Assembly: GCF_902459585.1 (NCBI RefSeq)
Contig: NZ_CABPSC010000003.1
Span: forward strand, 62,001 to 126,000
Source: Pandoraea nosoerga
GTDB lineage: Bacteria; Pseudomonadota; Gammaproteobacteria; Burkholderiales; Burkholderiaceae
Length of the DNA stretch: 64,000 bases
Reading direction: 5' to 3'
Positions 1 through 9,165 of the stretch are shown piece after piece (position 1 is the stretch's first letter; each line of letters begins with the position of its first letter). The notes under the pieces were generated by a model. It saw only the letters and a list, made by a program, of their open reading frames with translations. It was not told the DNA's origin and ran no database searches. The translations under genes and the position numbers were made by a program.

Positions 1-930
1 CTGAGCGACGAAGCCGCCGAGAACGCCGCCGCCGACGCCCTGGCCCGCGCCGCCGCGCCGCTCGCCGCCGTGGCGGCGGCGTCGGCTGCATCGTCTTCGA
101 CGTCCTCCGCGTCGCCGGCCCAAAAGGTCGAGCCGACGGCGGCACCAGCCCAGGCCGCGCAGGCCACGGCTCAGGCGGCGCCGGTCGCCAAGGTCGTGGA
201 AACCGCGCCTGCCGCCACGCCGGAAGTGCCGGCGCCGGTCGTTGCCGAGCCCATCGCTGCGGCGGCATCGGCGGCCGCGGTCACGCCGGTCACGCCGGTC
301 ACGCCGGCCCCGCTGGCGGGCGCAGACACCAGCGCCGCCCCTGTCGTGCCGCCGGTGAACGCACCGCTGCCGGCCGCCGCGCCGGTCCCGGCCCAGCCGA
401 CGGTTCCCGCCGAAGCGTTGACGGAGATCGCTGCCACGGCCGCATCGTCGAGCGCTGTCGACAACGCACCGATGCAAGCGCCTTCGGCTCCGGTGGAGAC
501 GGCACAGCCGGCCGCTACGGGTGCTCCGGAGACTACGGACGCTCCGTCCCCGGCAGCTCAGCCGGTCGACGCGGCAACGGCGCAGATCGCACAAACGCCG
601 ATAGCGCCGATAACGTCGACGACGCCGACGACGCAGGCAGTCACCACAGTGCCTGAAGCGGCAGCGGCTGCGACGGAAGTCGTTACGCAAAAGCCAGCGG
701 CCGTGGCCGTCGAGCCCACGCTGGAGCGCAGCGCGCTGGAATCGACGCTCGCGAGCGTCGGTCTGGTGTGGGTCCACACCGACGCCGACAAACTTCGCGC
801 CGCCAGGGAAGCGGCAGCGAAGGTCGTGCCGGCGCCGCGCGTGCCGCGCGAGCGCCGGCCGGTCGCGCCGCTCAACAACGGCCCGATGGAGCAGGTGGAA
901 ACGCGCGCACCGTCGAATCACGCGGTCTGA
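1..930 (+). CDS. rne: Ribonuclease E, C-terminal part (5' end outside window)
   Basis: The reading frame is open from base 1, so this is the tail of a longer gene. The visible part of about 309 residues is almost entirely Ala/Pro/Val/Thr-rich low-complexity sequence, as in the disordered degradosome-scaffold half of beta-proteobacterial RNase E. It ends in a more ordered block near residues 240-300 (LASVGLVWVHTDADKL followed by an Arg/Pro-rich tail), which is typical of the extreme C-terminus of Burkholderiaceae RNase E. The catalytic S1 and DNase-I-like domains would lie upstream and are not visible. The full enzyme cuts AU-rich single-stranded RNA in mRNA decay and rRNA/tRNA processing. The identification leans on this C-terminal block and on the moaA neighbour, because low-complexity sequence alone is weak evidence. 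Confidence 0.75.
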   Translation: MSDEAAENAAADALARAAAPLAAVAAASAASSSTSSASPAQKVEPTAAPAQAAQATAQAAPVAKVVETAPAATPEVPAPVVAEPIAAAASAAAVTPVTPVTPAPLAGADTSAAPVVPPVNAPLPAAAPVPAQPTVPAEALTEIAATAASSSAVDNAPMQAPSAPVETAQPAATGAPETTDAPSPAAQPVDAATAQIAQTPIAPITSTTPTTQAVTTVPEAAAAATEVVTQKPAAVAVEPTLERSALESTLASVGLVWVHTDADKLRAAREAAAKVVPAPRVPRERRPVAPLNNGPMEQVETRAPSNHAV

Positions 931-1033
931 GCAAGCGGCCTGGCCATGCGGTTTGCCCGCGTGGTCTGACGCCGCCGCAGCCCTGCGGCGCCGGCTTCAC
1001 GGCCGGTGTCCGCGGGATGCGACGCAGGAACGG

Positions 1034-1059
1034 AAAAGGAGGCTTCGGCCTCCTTTTTT
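1034..1059 (+). terminator. Rho-independent terminator after rne
   Basis: A GGAGGC / GCCTCC stem closed by a TTCG tetraloop is preceded by four A and followed by six T. It lies about 100 bases after the rne stop codon and is a textbook intrinsic terminator. Confidence 0.85.
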
Positions 1060-1152
1060 GCTGCCTTGCCGCCGGCTTTCGGTCTCACGTCGGTGCGTGC
1101 GCAGCGCTCTCCGGCCTGCGTCCGCCTTTCGTTCGCAGGGGCATTCCACTGC

Positions 1153-1230
1153 CCCTTCGTTGTCCCTTCGTTGTCCCTTCGTTGTCCCTTCGTTGTCCCT
1201 TCGTTGTCCCTTCGTTGCCCCTTTCGTTGC
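1153..1230. repeat. 11-bp tandem repeat, about six copies plus degenerate ones
   Basis: The unit CCCTTCGTTGT repeats head to tail five times from 1153, then once with a final C, then continues as CCTTTCGTTGC-like variants. It lies in the 596-base gap between rne (930) and moaA (1527), after the rne terminator. Apart from this array and the terminator I see no gene in that gap. An 11-bp unit would shift any reading frame, so it is unlikely to be coding. Confidence 0.85.
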
Positions 1231-1526
1231 CCCTTTCGCCCCCGCTTTTCCATCGTCTCTTCGTTTCGTCGCGCCTTTCCATCGCGCCTTTCCATTGTTT
1301 TCGAGACGGAAAAACCGTCTGTGCGCCCGGCAACCCGCGTTGTCCCGACTTGTGCGCGCAGCCGCCTGCCCTTATCTTGACGCAACCGCTGTGCAGTACA
1401 GGCTTGACGCTTCGCAACGAACACATGGCTTCTCCCCGTGACCGATGACCGCGCAGACAGCGCTCGTACCGCCACGCGGCCGGCCCCGAATTCCCACGTC
1501 GGCGGCCGGCGGGCCAATTCGTTAGA

Positions 1527-2681
1527 ATGGAGTCGCAAGCCACGCTCCCCGACATGACTGAAACGATCATCCGACTCACCGATCTGCGAAACGACGTCCG
1601 CTATGCGACGCAAACCCCGCAGATTCCCGCACAAGTGCGCGCCGCGACCGGGCATCTCGAAGATGCGCTCGCGCGGCCGTTGCACGACCTGCGCATCTCG
1701 GTGACCGATCGTTGCAACTTCCGCTGCGTCTATTGCATGCCGAAGGACGTCTTCGACAAGGACTACGCCTTCCTGCCGCAGTCGTCGCTGCTGTCCTTCG
1801 AAGAGATCGAGCGCACTGCGCGGCTGTTCGTCGAACACGGCGTGGAAAAGCTGCGTCTGACCGGCGGCGAGCCGCTCCTTCGCAAGCACATCGAGCGCCT
1901 GATCGAAATGCTCGCACGGCTGCGCACGCCGTCGGGCAAGCCGCTCGACATCACGCTCACGACCAATGGCTCGCTGCTGGCGCGTCGCGCGCAGTCGCTC
2001 AGGGACGCCGGCCTGACGCGCGTGACCGTCAGCCTGGACAGTCTCGACGACGCGATCTTCCGCCGGATGAACGACGTCGACTTTCCGGTGGCCAAGGTGC
2101 TTGAAGGCATTGCCGAGGCGCAGCGTGTCGGCCTGGGACCGGTCAAAGTCAACATGGTCGTCAAACGCGGCACGAACGACAGCGATATCGTGCCGATGGC
2201 GCGACATTTCCACGGCAGCGGCGTGGTGCTTCGTTTCATCGAATACATGGACGTCGGCACATCGAATGGCTGGTGCATGGACGAGGTGCTGCCCTCGGCC
2301 GACGTCATTGCCCGCCTGAACGACGCCCTGCCCGTCGAGCCGCTCGAACCGAACTACCCGGGCGAGACGGCGCAACGCTGGCGATATCGCGACGGCGGTG
2401 GCGAAGTCGGCGTCATTTCGTCGGTCACACGCGCGTTTTGCGGCACTTGTTCGCGGGCGCGCCTGTCTACGGAAGGCAAGTTGTATCTGTGCCTGTTTGC
2501 CAGCTCCGGCTACGACTTGCGCACGCTGTTGCGCAACGGCGCGAGCGACGCGCAGATCTCGACGGTCATCGGCGACATCTGGCGAGGCCGTACCGATCGA
2601 TACTCGGCCTTGCGCACCGCGGCCACCGGTCTGCCCGAGAATGCCCCACCGAAAGTGGAGATGTCCTATATCGGTGGGTGA
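1527..2681 (+). CDS. moaA: GTP 3',8-cyclase MoaA (molybdenum cofactor biosynthesis)
   Basis: Radical-SAM enzyme that converts GTP to 3',8-cyclo-7,8-dihydro-GTP, the first step of molybdopterin synthesis, in the cytoplasm. The N-terminal SAM cluster motif CNFRCVYC sits at residues 63-70 (Cys63, 67, 70). The GGEP motif ([10 protein letters not shown]) follows. A second cluster motif, [18 protein letters not shown], lies near the C-terminus, and the protein ends in the conserved GG (MSYIGG) needed for activity. At 384 residues it is slightly longer than E. coli MoaA. An in-frame ATG at 1554 (MTETIIRL) may be the true start, giving 375 residues. mobA and moeA follow on the same strand, so this is a cofactor-synthesis group. 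Confidence 0.97.
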   Translation: MESQATLPDMTETIIRLTDLRNDVRYATQTPQIPAQVRAATGHLEDALARPLHDLRISVTDRCNFRCVYCMPKDVFDKDYAFLPQSSLLSFEEIERTARLFVEHGVEKLRLTGGEPLLRKHIERLIEMLARLRTPSGKPLDITLTTNGSLLARRAQSLRDAGLTRVTVSLDSLDDAIFRRMNDVDFPVAKVLEGIAEAQRVGLGPVKVNMVVKRGTNDSDIVPMARHFHGSGVVLRFIEYMDVGTSNGWCMDEVLPSADVIARLNDALPVEPLEPNYPGETAQRWRYRDGGGEVGVISSVTRAFCGTCSRARLSTEGKLYLCLFASSGYDLRTLLRNGASDAQISTVIGDIWRGRTDRYSALRTAATGLPENAPPKVEMSYIGG

Positions 2682-2790
2682 GCACCCCGGACGGACACCC
2701 CGGACGGACACTCGGATGGTCGCCCCGAACGTTCGCCCATTGCGCCCCGACATCGACCTGCTTTCGCCCTTTCGAATTTCTTCACGACAC

Positions 2791-3642
2791 ATGATTTTTG
2801 CTGCCCCGGGCGCCGGTCGCGCCCGAGACTCCATCGCTGCTCCCCGACGCCTCGCCGCCGCCGGCCTTGGCGCGCTCGTCCTGTTGCTCACGAGCGTGGC
2901 CGCGCCCTCGCACGCCCGGGCCGATTGCGACACGTCGAACCGCGACATTGCGAACCATCTCATGACATACAGCGGCCAGCTTGGCGAGCGCAATCCGTTG
3001 CGCCTCGTGCTGCGCCCGAGCGCCGGGGGCAAGCTCGAAGGCCGCTACGCCAACGCCTCGTCGCTGAGCGATACGTACCTCACCGGCAAGCTCGAAAACA
3101 AGTCGCGCCTGCATCTGACGGAATTCGACGCGGGCGGCATGCCGCGCGCCACGTTCGACGGTGAATTCGCATCGGCGGGCGACGTCAATCGTCAACGCGG
3201 CGAGTCCACGAGTTGCGAGGTCATTTCCGGCCAATGGAAGGACCTGCGCACCGGTCGCACGGTGCCGTTCGAGCTATCGCTCGCGAGCGTTCAGAGCGGC
3301 AAGATCGACCACCTCTACGGCGTGGCCGGCGTGAACGACGACGAGACAGTCAATCGCGCCGCCACGCAATTCCGCAAGGGCGTGCTCGACGACCGGCGCG
3401 ACGTGGTCGCACAATCGATCCGTTACCCGTTGCACGTCTCGTTACGCGGGAAGACGATCGTGCTTCGCAACCCGAAGTCGCTCCTCGCGCGTTACAACGA
3501 AATCTTCACCGACGGCTACGTGCGCACCATCGGTGCGGCAGTCCCGCGGCTGATGTTCGCGCGCGACCAAGGGGTGATGCTCGGCGACGGCGCCGTCTGG
3601 TTCGACGCCGCCGGGCGCGTCATCGCCCTGAATCGTTCCTGA
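2791..3642 (+). CDS. Secreted hypothetical protein between moaA and mobA
   Basis: A 283-residue protein of unrecognised family. The chosen ATG gives an N-terminus with Arg residues, then a hydrophobic stretch (AAAGLGALVLLLTSVAA) and an Ala-rich cleavage region (SHARA) before CDTSNRDI, so it is probably exported to the periplasm. The mature part is mixed alpha/beta and contains two cysteines that could pair (CDTS and TSCEVISGQW). It repeats no known catalytic motif that I can identify. It lies 109 bases after moaA and 44 before mobA on the same strand, and may simply be carried in the transcript. The frame is open further upstream, but the signal peptide supports this start. Confidence 0.7.
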   Translation: MIFAAPGAGRARDSIAAPRRLAAAGLGALVLLLTSVAAPSHARADCDTSNRDIANHLMTYSGQLGERNPLRLVLRPSAGGKLEGRYANASSLSDTYLTGKLENKSRLHLTEFDAGGMPRATFDGEFASAGDVNRQRGESTSCEVISGQWKDLRTGRTVPFELSLASVQSGKIDHLYGVAGVNDDETVNRAATQFRKGVLDDRRDVVAQSIRYPLHVSLRGKTIVLRNPKSLLARYNEIFTDGYVRTIGAAVPRLMFARDQGVMLGDGAVWFDAAGRVIALNRS

Positions 3643-3686
3643 GACGGGTGCCACCCGTCGCAGAACCCGACATCGCCCACGCGCCC

Positions 3687-4319
3687 ATGCCCGCCCCCCT
3701 CATCCCCCGCGAAGCCATCACCGGTCTGATCCTTGCCGGCGGACGCGGGCAGCGCATGGGCGGACGCGACAAGGGCTTGCAAACGTTTGCCGGCCAGCCG
3801 TTGGTCGCGCATGTCGTGGCGCGCCTGCGCCCGCAGGTCGGCGCACTGCTCATCAGCGCAAATCGGAACGGCGATGCCTATGGTGCCTTCGGCGCCCCGG
3901 TCGTCGCGGACGAGACACAGGACTTCGCCGGGCCGCTGGCAGGCATGCTGGCAGGGTTGCGCGCGGCGAGAACCGATTACGTACTGACCGTGCCGTGCGA
4001 TTCGCCCTATCTGCCCGAGGACCTCGGCGAGCGCCTCGCCGCCGCCCTCGGTGCGGCGGCGCGCGACGGCAGCGCGGCGCCCCTGCCCTGCGCAGCGGCC
4101 GCCTATGCCGCCACGGCACAGGGCCCGCATCCGGTCTTCGCCTTGCTGCACCGGTCGCTGGCGGACGACCTTGCCGCGACGCTGACGGGCGGAGAGCGTC
4201 GCGTCCGGGCGTGGCTGGCACGCCACAACGCCCTACAAGTTCACTTCGGTGACGAGCGTCCGTTTTACAATGTCAACACGCTGGACGACCTCCATTCCGA
4301 CACGCCGCGCGCCCACTGA
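3687..4319 (+). CDS. mobA: Molybdenum cofactor guanylyltransferase MobA
   Basis: Transfers GMP from GTP to molybdenum cofactor to make the bis-MGD form used by DMSO-reductase-family enzymes such as nitrate reductase and formate dehydrogenase. The nucleotidyltransferase signature LAGGRGQRMGGRDKGL lies at residues 16-31, and the metal-binding region VPCDSPYLP follows near residue 100. The length of 210 residues matches the family. The start is placed at the ATG of MPAPLIPREAITG because this puts the P-loop at its usual distance from the N-terminus; the frame is open upstream but those residues look like out-of-frame coding. It lies between the hypothetical protein and moeA on one strand. Confidence 0.94.
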   Translation: MPAPLIPREAITGLILAGGRGQRMGGRDKGLQTFAGQPLVAHVVARLRPQVGALLISANRNGDAYGAFGAPVVADETQDFAGPLAGMLAGLRAARTDYVLTVPCDSPYLPEDLGERLAAALGAAARDGSAAPLPCAAAAYAATAQGPHPVFALLHRSLADDLAATLTGGERRVRAWLARHNALQVHFGDERPFYNVNTLDDLHSDTPRAH

Positions 4320-4405
4320 CGTCCCAGGCGTCGACGCGGCCTGATCCGTCGCCATCGCTTTTACGGGATTCACGCCCGGTACTGCCGGATGACGACGCCA
4401 CACCG

Positions 4406-5689
4406 ATGACAACACTAGACGACGCCCTGGCCGGCTTGCCGGACTACGACCCTAACCACATGACGGTCGAACTGGCGCGCGCGATCATCGCGCGCACCGC
4501 GCGTGCGGTGTCCGCGATCGAGCGCGTGGCCGTGCGCGACGCGCTGGGTCGCGTGCTGGGCCGCGACGTCATTTCCCCACTGAACGTTCCCGCCTTCGAA
4601 AACGCCGCCATGGACGGCTACGCCTTCGCCGGCAGCGCATTGGCCGCCGGCGGCGACGTGCGGCTGCGCGTGGCAGGCCGCTCACTGGCTGGCCGCCCGT
4701 TCGATGGCGTGGCGGCCGCGGGCGAATGCGTTCGCATCATGACGGGCGCGCTGATGCCGGCCGGGTGCGACACGGTGATCCCGCAGGAGCAGGTGCGGCG
4801 CGCAGACGGCCCGGAATTCGTGACGTTCCCCGCGAGCGCCGTCACGCCGGGGCGCCACGTGCGCCACATCGGCGAGGACCTCGCGGCCGGGCATCCGGCG
4901 CTGCACGCGGGCAAGCGGTTGCGCCCGGCCGCACTCGGACTGTTGGCCTCGCTCGGCATCGCCGAAGTGCCGGTGCGCCGCCGCATTCGCGTGGCGTTCT
5001 TCTCGACGGGCGACGAACTGCGCTCGGTGGGCGAGCCGCTCGCCCCGGGCAATCTCTACGACAGCAACCGTTACACGCTGTACGGCATGCTGCAACGGCT
5101 CGGCGTGGAAGTGCTCGATCTCGGTGTCGTGGCCGACGATCCGCAGGCGATTGAAGACACGCTGCGCATGGCGTGCCGCGACGCCGATGCGGTCATCACC
5201 TCGGGCGGCGTGTCGGTCGGCGAGGCCGACTTCACGCGCGAGATGATGACGCGTCTGGGCAACGTGGTGTTCTGGAAGATGGCCATGCGCCCGGGGCGCC
5301 CGTTCGCGTTCGGCGAGCTCGAGTGCGACGGCCACCGTGCGCTGCTCTTCGGGCTGCCCGGCAATCCGGCGGCCGTGATGGCGTCGTTCTATCATCTGGT
5401 GCGCGACGGGCTCTTCGCGCTCATGGGCGCCGAGCCGCAAGCGGTGCCGCGTCTGCCGGTCCCGACGACCACCGCCATTGCCAAGCGCCCGGGCCGTACC
5501 GAGTTCCTGCGCGCAATTCTCGCCGCAGACGGGCAAGGCCGCTGGCAGGTCACCGTCGCCGACGCACAAAGCGCCGGCATCCTGCGCACGATGAGCGAAG
5601 CGAATTGCTTCGTCACGCTCGACACCGCCCGCGCTGACGTGGCGGCCGGCGAGCTCGTGGACGTCATCGTGTTCGACGGTCTTGTCTGA
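4406..5689 (+). CDS. moeA: Molybdopterin molybdenumtransferase MoeA
   Basis: Inserts molybdate into adenylylated molybdopterin, the last step before cofactor maturation by MobA. The 427-residue length is normal. The N-terminal MoeA domain shows PAFENAAMDGYAF (residues 59-71), and the MoaB/Mog-like domain carries TSGGVSVGEADF and GLPGNPAAVM, the conserved molybdopterin-binding motifs. The C-terminal MoeA domain IV follows. It is 86 bases downstream of mobA on the same strand and completes the moaA-mobA-moeA set. Confidence 0.96.
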   Translation: MTTLDDALAGLPDYDPNHMTVELARAIIARTARAVSAIERVAVRDALGRVLGRDVISPLNVPAFENAAMDGYAFAGSALAAGGDVRLRVAGRSLAGRPFDGVAAAGECVRIMTGALMPAGCDTVIPQEQVRRADGPEFVTFPASAVTPGRHVRHIGEDLAAGHPALHAGKRLRPAALGLLASLGIAEVPVRRRIRVAFFSTGDELRSVGEPLAPGNLYDSNRYTLYGMLQRLGVEVLDLGVVADDPQAIEDTLRMACRDADAVITSGGVSVGEADFTREMMTRLGNVVFWKMAMRPGRPFAFGELECDGHRALLFGLPGNPAAVMASFYHLVRDGLFALMGAEPQAVPRLPVPTTTAIAKRPGRTEFLRAILAADGQGRWQVTVADAQSAGILRTMSEANCFVTLDTARADVAAGELVDVIVFDGLV

Positions 5690-5782
5690 GTTCCCGATCA
5701 AGCGAAGCAACGAAACAGCAATAAATCGCCGGCGTCGGGGCTTCGACGACTTCGGCACCCCACACATCGAAAGCACACGTCA

Positions 5783-6067
5783 ATGACAACGAAAAAACAG
5801 ATCACGTACATCAGTCCCGGCCAGACGGCCAAAGCGCTGGTACTGGTCTACCTCACCTTCAGTATTCCGCTGGTGCTGCTCGCCTTTCTGGCCGCGTTCA
5901 TCCGCTACGGGGAGTTGCCTGGCCTCGCGTTCATTTCCGCGCTGGTGCTCAACGCCATCGTGGGCTTCGTACTTCTCTGGATCGCCTGTCACGCCTATAA
6001 CTGGGTGGCCGAGCGATTCGGCGGCATCGAAGTCGCGCTGAGCGACGTCCCCGACGACGAATACTGA
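5783..6067 (+). CDS. Small two-helix membrane protein, unknown function
   Basis: A 94-residue protein with two predicted membrane helices: about residues 17-42 (ALVLVYLTFSIPLVLLAFLA) and about 50-70 (LAFISALVLNAIVGFVLLWI). A short polar N-terminus (MTTKKQITYISPGQTAK) and an acidic tail (ALSDVPDDEY) flank them. I do not recognise a catalytic family, though such proteins are often annotated as DUF-type membrane proteins. It follows moeA by 93 bases on the same strand and precedes the acetyltransferase by 31, so it may share a transcript. Confidence 0.75.
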   Translation: MTTKKQITYISPGQTAKALVLVYLTFSIPLVLLAFLAAFIRYGELPGLAFISALVLNAIVGFVLLWIACHAYNWVAERFGGIEVALSDVPDDEY

Positions 6068-6098
6068 TTCGCCCGAGATCGAGAGCCCATTTGCCGCC

Positions 6099-6593
6099 AT
6101 GTCCCTGACCCTGCGAGTTGCCACGCCCGACGACGTCGGTGCGATCCACGGCCTGATGCGAGAGCTGGCCGTCTTCGAAAAATTGCTGGATATCTTCGAG
6201 GCCACGCCATCGAGCGTGCACGAGGCGCTGTTCGGCGACAAACCCGCTGCCGAATGCCTGCTGGCCGAATGGGATGGCCAGGCCGTCGGCTACGCCGTGT
6301 ACTTCCACAACTTCTCGACCTTCCTCGCACGCCGTGGGCTGTATCTGGAAGACGTCTACGTGCAGCCGTCGATGCGCGGCAAGGGCGTGGGGCAGGCGCT
6401 CATGCGCAAGCTCGCCGGCATCGCGGTGGAGCGCGGTTGTGGACGGTTCGAATGGACGGTGCTCGACTGGAACCAGCCAGCGATCGATTTCTATATGTCG
6501 CAAGGCGCGACGGTGCTGCCGGACTGGCGCGTCGTGCGCATGGCCGGCGATGCGCTCCAGCGATTCGCCGGGAGTGGCAGCGCCCCGCGCTGA
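6099..6593 (+). CDS. GNAT-family N-acetyltransferase
   Basis: A 164-residue single-domain protein of the GCN5-related acetyltransferase fold. The beta4 strand and acetyl-CoA pyrophosphate loop are visible as LYLEDVYVQPSMRGKGVGQA, containing the R-x-x-G-x-G signature. The later motif DWNQPAIDFYMSQGA is typical of GNAT proteins related to diamine or spermidine acetyltransferases. The substrate is unknown. It ends 22 bases from the convergent rmuC stop codon. Confidence 0.9.
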   Translation: MSLTLRVATPDDVGAIHGLMRELAVFEKLLDIFEATPSSVHEALFGDKPAAECLLAEWDGQAVGYAVYFHNFSTFLARRGLYLEDVYVQPSMRGKGVGQALMRKLAGIAVERGCGRFEWTVLDWNQPAIDFYMSQGATVLPDWRVVRMAGDALQRFAGSGSAPR

Positions 6594-6615
6594 TCCGAGG
6601 CGGCGTGCCAGCCGC

Positions 6616-8067
6616 TCAGGCTCCGTCGTCGGGGTCCAGATCGACGCCGAGCAGTTCGATCGCCTGCTCGCCGGGCAACGCCTCCACCGCCTTGAGCTGG
6701 CGCGCCATCGCGCGCGTGCGCACTTCCGCCTTGTCGATCGAGCGCGCCACCGTCTCGAGTTGTGACTTGGTCTTGGCCAGCACGTCGCCGAACTTGGTGA
6801 ATTCGGTCTTTACCGCGCCGAGCACCTGCCACACTTCGCTCGAGCGGCGTTCGATGGCCAGCGTGCGAAACCCCATCTGCAGACTGTTGAGCAATGCCGT
6901 CAGCGTAGTCGGTCCGGCCACCGTCACGCGGTACTCTCGCTGAAGCAGGTCGGAGAGTCCCGGTCGGCGCAACACCTCCGCATAGAGACCTTCCGTCGGC
7001 AGGAACAACAAGGCGAAGTCGGTGGTGTGCGGTGGTGCCAGGTACTTTTCCGCGATGGTCTTGGCCTCGAGACGAATGCGCGTCTCCAGCGCCTTCGACG
7101 CCTCTTCCACCGCCACCGGATCGGCGCGCTCCTGCGCATCGATCAAGCGCTCGTAATCTTCGCGAGGGAACTTCGCGTCGATCGGCAGCCAGACCGGCGT
7201 GGCGCTGTCGCCGCTCTGCCCCGGCAGCGCGATGGCAAACTCCACGCGCTCGGCGCTGCCCGGCCGGGTCGCCACGTTCTTCGCGAACTGCTCCGGCGTC
7301 AGCAGTTGTTCGAGCAGCGCCTGTAACTGCACTTCGCCCCAGATGCCGCGCGTCTTCACATTCGTCAGCACACGCTTGAGGTCGCCGACGCCGGCCGCCA
7401 GCGTCTGCATCTCGCCAAGGCCGCGATGCACCTGCTCGAGCCGGTCGGACACGAGCTTGAACGACTCGCCGAGCCGCTGCTCGAGCGTGGCGTGCAGCTT
7501 CTCGTCGACGGTGCGGCGCATCTCCTCGAGCTTCGCCGCGTTATTGACCTCGATGTCCTTGAGTTTGTGCTCCAGTGTGGCGCGCACTTCGGCCAGGCGA
7601 CGCTCATTGCCCTCCGCCAGTTGCGTGAGCTGCTGGTGCTGCGCTTCACCGAAACGGCGCAGCGTCGACGCCTGCTCTTCACGCATCTGCTGACCATTGA
7701 GCACCAGACTCTGACGCACGGCGTCGAGTTGTGCGGCGTTGGTCTCGGTGAGCTTGGCAAGTTGCTGCGCGAAGCTATCGATCTGGTTGTTCTGCACCGT
7801 GGCCACGCTCGTCATCTGCGCGGCCAGCGTCTGCTGAAACTGCGCCATCTGCGCGCTCTGCTCGCCGCGCCCCGCCCGGGCGGTATCCGCGAACTCCTGA
7901 CGCAGGCCACGCTCCGTGCGCTCGACCGAACGCAGCAGGTCGTCGCGCAGGCTGGCGAGCGCGCCGACGAGAACAGCGTCTTCACCGCGCTGCCACACCC
8001 TCACCGCAATCGCGATCATGACCAACAGATTCAGCGCCGCCAGCGCCACCAGCACCATCTCCATCAT
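6616..8067 (-). CDS. rmuC: DNA recombination protein RmuC
   Basis: RmuC-family protein, implicated in limiting inverted-repeat recombination and carrying a restriction-endonuclease-like fold. The 483 residues show an N-terminal membrane anchor (MVLVALAALNLLVMIAIAVRVW), a long coiled coil (about residues 40-240, rich in Gln, Glu and Leu) and the conserved RmuC domain (LTNVKTRGIWGEVQLQALLEQLL, then VWLPIDAKFPREDYERL and LFLPTEGLYAEVLRRPGL). The start was placed at the ATG directly before the membrane anchor, about 47 codons downstream of the longest open frame. The C-terminal end has a further helical region. It is convergent with the GNAT gene. Confidence 0.95.
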   Translation of the reverse strand: MMEMVLVALAALNLLVMIAIAVRVWQRGEDAVLVGALASLRDDLLRSVERTERGLRQEFADTARAGRGEQSAQMAQFQQTLAAQMTSVATVQNNQIDSFAQQLAKLTETNAAQLDAVRQSLVLNGQQMREEQASTLRRFGEAQHQQLTQLAEGNERRLAEVRATLEHKLKDIEVNNAAKLEEMRRTVDEKLHATLEQRLGESFKLVSDRLEQVHRGLGEMQTLAAGVGDLKRVLTNVKTRGIWGEVQLQALLEQLLTPEQFAKNVATRPGSAERVEFAIALPGQSGDSATPVWLPIDAKFPREDYERLIDAQERADPVAVEEASKALETRIRLEAKTIAEKYLAPPHTTDFALLFLPTEGLYAEVLRRPGLSDLLQREYRVTVAGPTTLTALLNSLQMGFRTLAIERRSSEVWQVLGAVKTEFTKFGDVLAKTKSQLETVARSIDKAEVRTRAMARQLKAVEALPGEQAIELLGVDLDPDDGA

Positions 8068-8134
8068 CGCGTTGCGACTCCCTTCGATTCCCTGACTTGC
8101 CTTCCACGCTTTCCGCCCGTGCAGGCGCGCATAG

Positions 8135-9124
8135 TCATGACTTGCGCACCTCGGGATTGAGCAGGCACGGCGGCTTGCCGGCGGCGGCGCCGAAGCCCAG
8201 CGCCGCAATGAGGTTGTCCGCCGCGAGGCTTGCCATGCCGCGACGCGTGGCCGCGGAAGCGCTCGCGATATGCGGCGTGAGCACCACGTTCTTCACTTCG
8301 AGCAGACCGGGGTGAACCTTGGGCTCGCCCTCGAACACGTCGAGACCTGCCGCGGCAATCCGCTTGTCGGCGAGCGCCTGGGCCAGCGCGGCGTCGTCCA
8401 CGATGCCGCCGCGTGCGAGGTTCACGAGCGTGGCCGTCGGTTTCATCATGGCCAGCTGCGCGGCACCGATCGTGTGATGCGTCGCGGCCGAATATGGCAG
8501 CACGAGGATCACGTGATCAGCGGTGCGCAGCAGCGTTTCCTTGTCGACGTAGCTCGCGTTGCACGCCGCTTCAGTGCCGGCGTCAAGACGCGAGCGGTTG
8601 TGATACACCACCCGCATGTTGAAGCCCTGCGCACGGCGCGCGATGGCCTGCCCGATGCGCCCCATGCCGATGATCCCGAGCGTGCTGCCATGCACGTCGG
8701 CGCCGAGAAACATGTCGTAGGCCCACTTGTCCCAATGCCCCTCGCGCAGCCAGCGCTCCGACTCGGTGACGCGACGCGCGGTGGCCATCAGCAGCGCCCA
8801 GCCGAAGTCGGCCGTCGTCTCGTTGAGTACGTCGGGCGTGTTCGTCGCCATGACGCCGGCCGCGGTCATCGCCGCGATGTCGAAGTTGTTGTAGCCCACC
8901 GCCATGTTCGCAACCACGCGCAGATGCGGCGCGCCGGCCAGCACCGATGCGTCGATGCGCTCGCTTGCCGTGGTGATGGCGCCGACCTTGTCGGCCAGAC
9001 GGGCGCGCAGCTCATCGCTCGAATACACCGTATCGGCGTCGTTGCGCTCGACGTCGAAATACTGCGCCAGACGCTCGATCACGTCGGGAAAAATCGCTCG
9101 GGCTACCAGGATCTTCGGTTTCAC
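8135..9124 (-). CDS. D-isomer 2-hydroxyacid dehydrogenase, glyoxylate/hydroxypyruvate reductase B type
   Basis: NAD(P)H-dependent reductase of glyoxylate or hydroxypyruvate, cytoplasmic. The Rossmann motif GIIGMGRIGQAIARRAQGF, the substrate Arg in NLARGGIVDD, the Glu in DVFEGEPKVHPGLL and the catalytic His in LTPHIASAS are all present. The length of 329 residues matches GhrB-like enzymes. The best start is a GTG at 9124 (VKPKILVARAIFPDVIERL); the longer open frame overlaps the antiporter gene. Position near the glycolate oxidase genes fits a role in C2 metabolism, but the substrate is inferred only from family. It lies immediately downstream of the antiporter on the same strand, and rmuC follows. 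Confidence 0.9.
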   Translation of the reverse strand: MKPKILVARAIFPDVIERLAQYFDVERNDADTVYSSDELRARLADKVGAITTASERIDASVLAGAPHLRVVANMAVGYNNFDIAAMTAAGVMATNTPDVLNETTADFGWALLMATARRVTESERWLREGHWDKWAYDMFLGADVHGSTLGIIGMGRIGQAIARRAQGFNMRVVYHNRSRLDAGTEAACNASYVDKETLLRTADHVILVLPYSAATHHTIGAAQLAMMKPTATLVNLARGGIVDDAALAQALADKRIAAAGLDVFEGEPKVHPGLLEVKNVVLTPHIASASAATRRGMASLAADNLIAALGFGAAAGKPPCLLNPEVRKS

Positions 9125-9165
9125 CAGTTGTCTCGCAGAGGTCGGCCGCGTGGCAAAGTCGCGGC

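Noticed and set aside
1153-1230. CRISPR array
   Set aside because: The 11-bp units are contiguous with no spacers and no cas gene is in the window.
918-3032. 704-residue open frame antisense to moaA
   Set aside because: Covers moaA on the opposite strand, is Arg/Ala-rich without any motif, and arises from the high-GC codon use of moaA.
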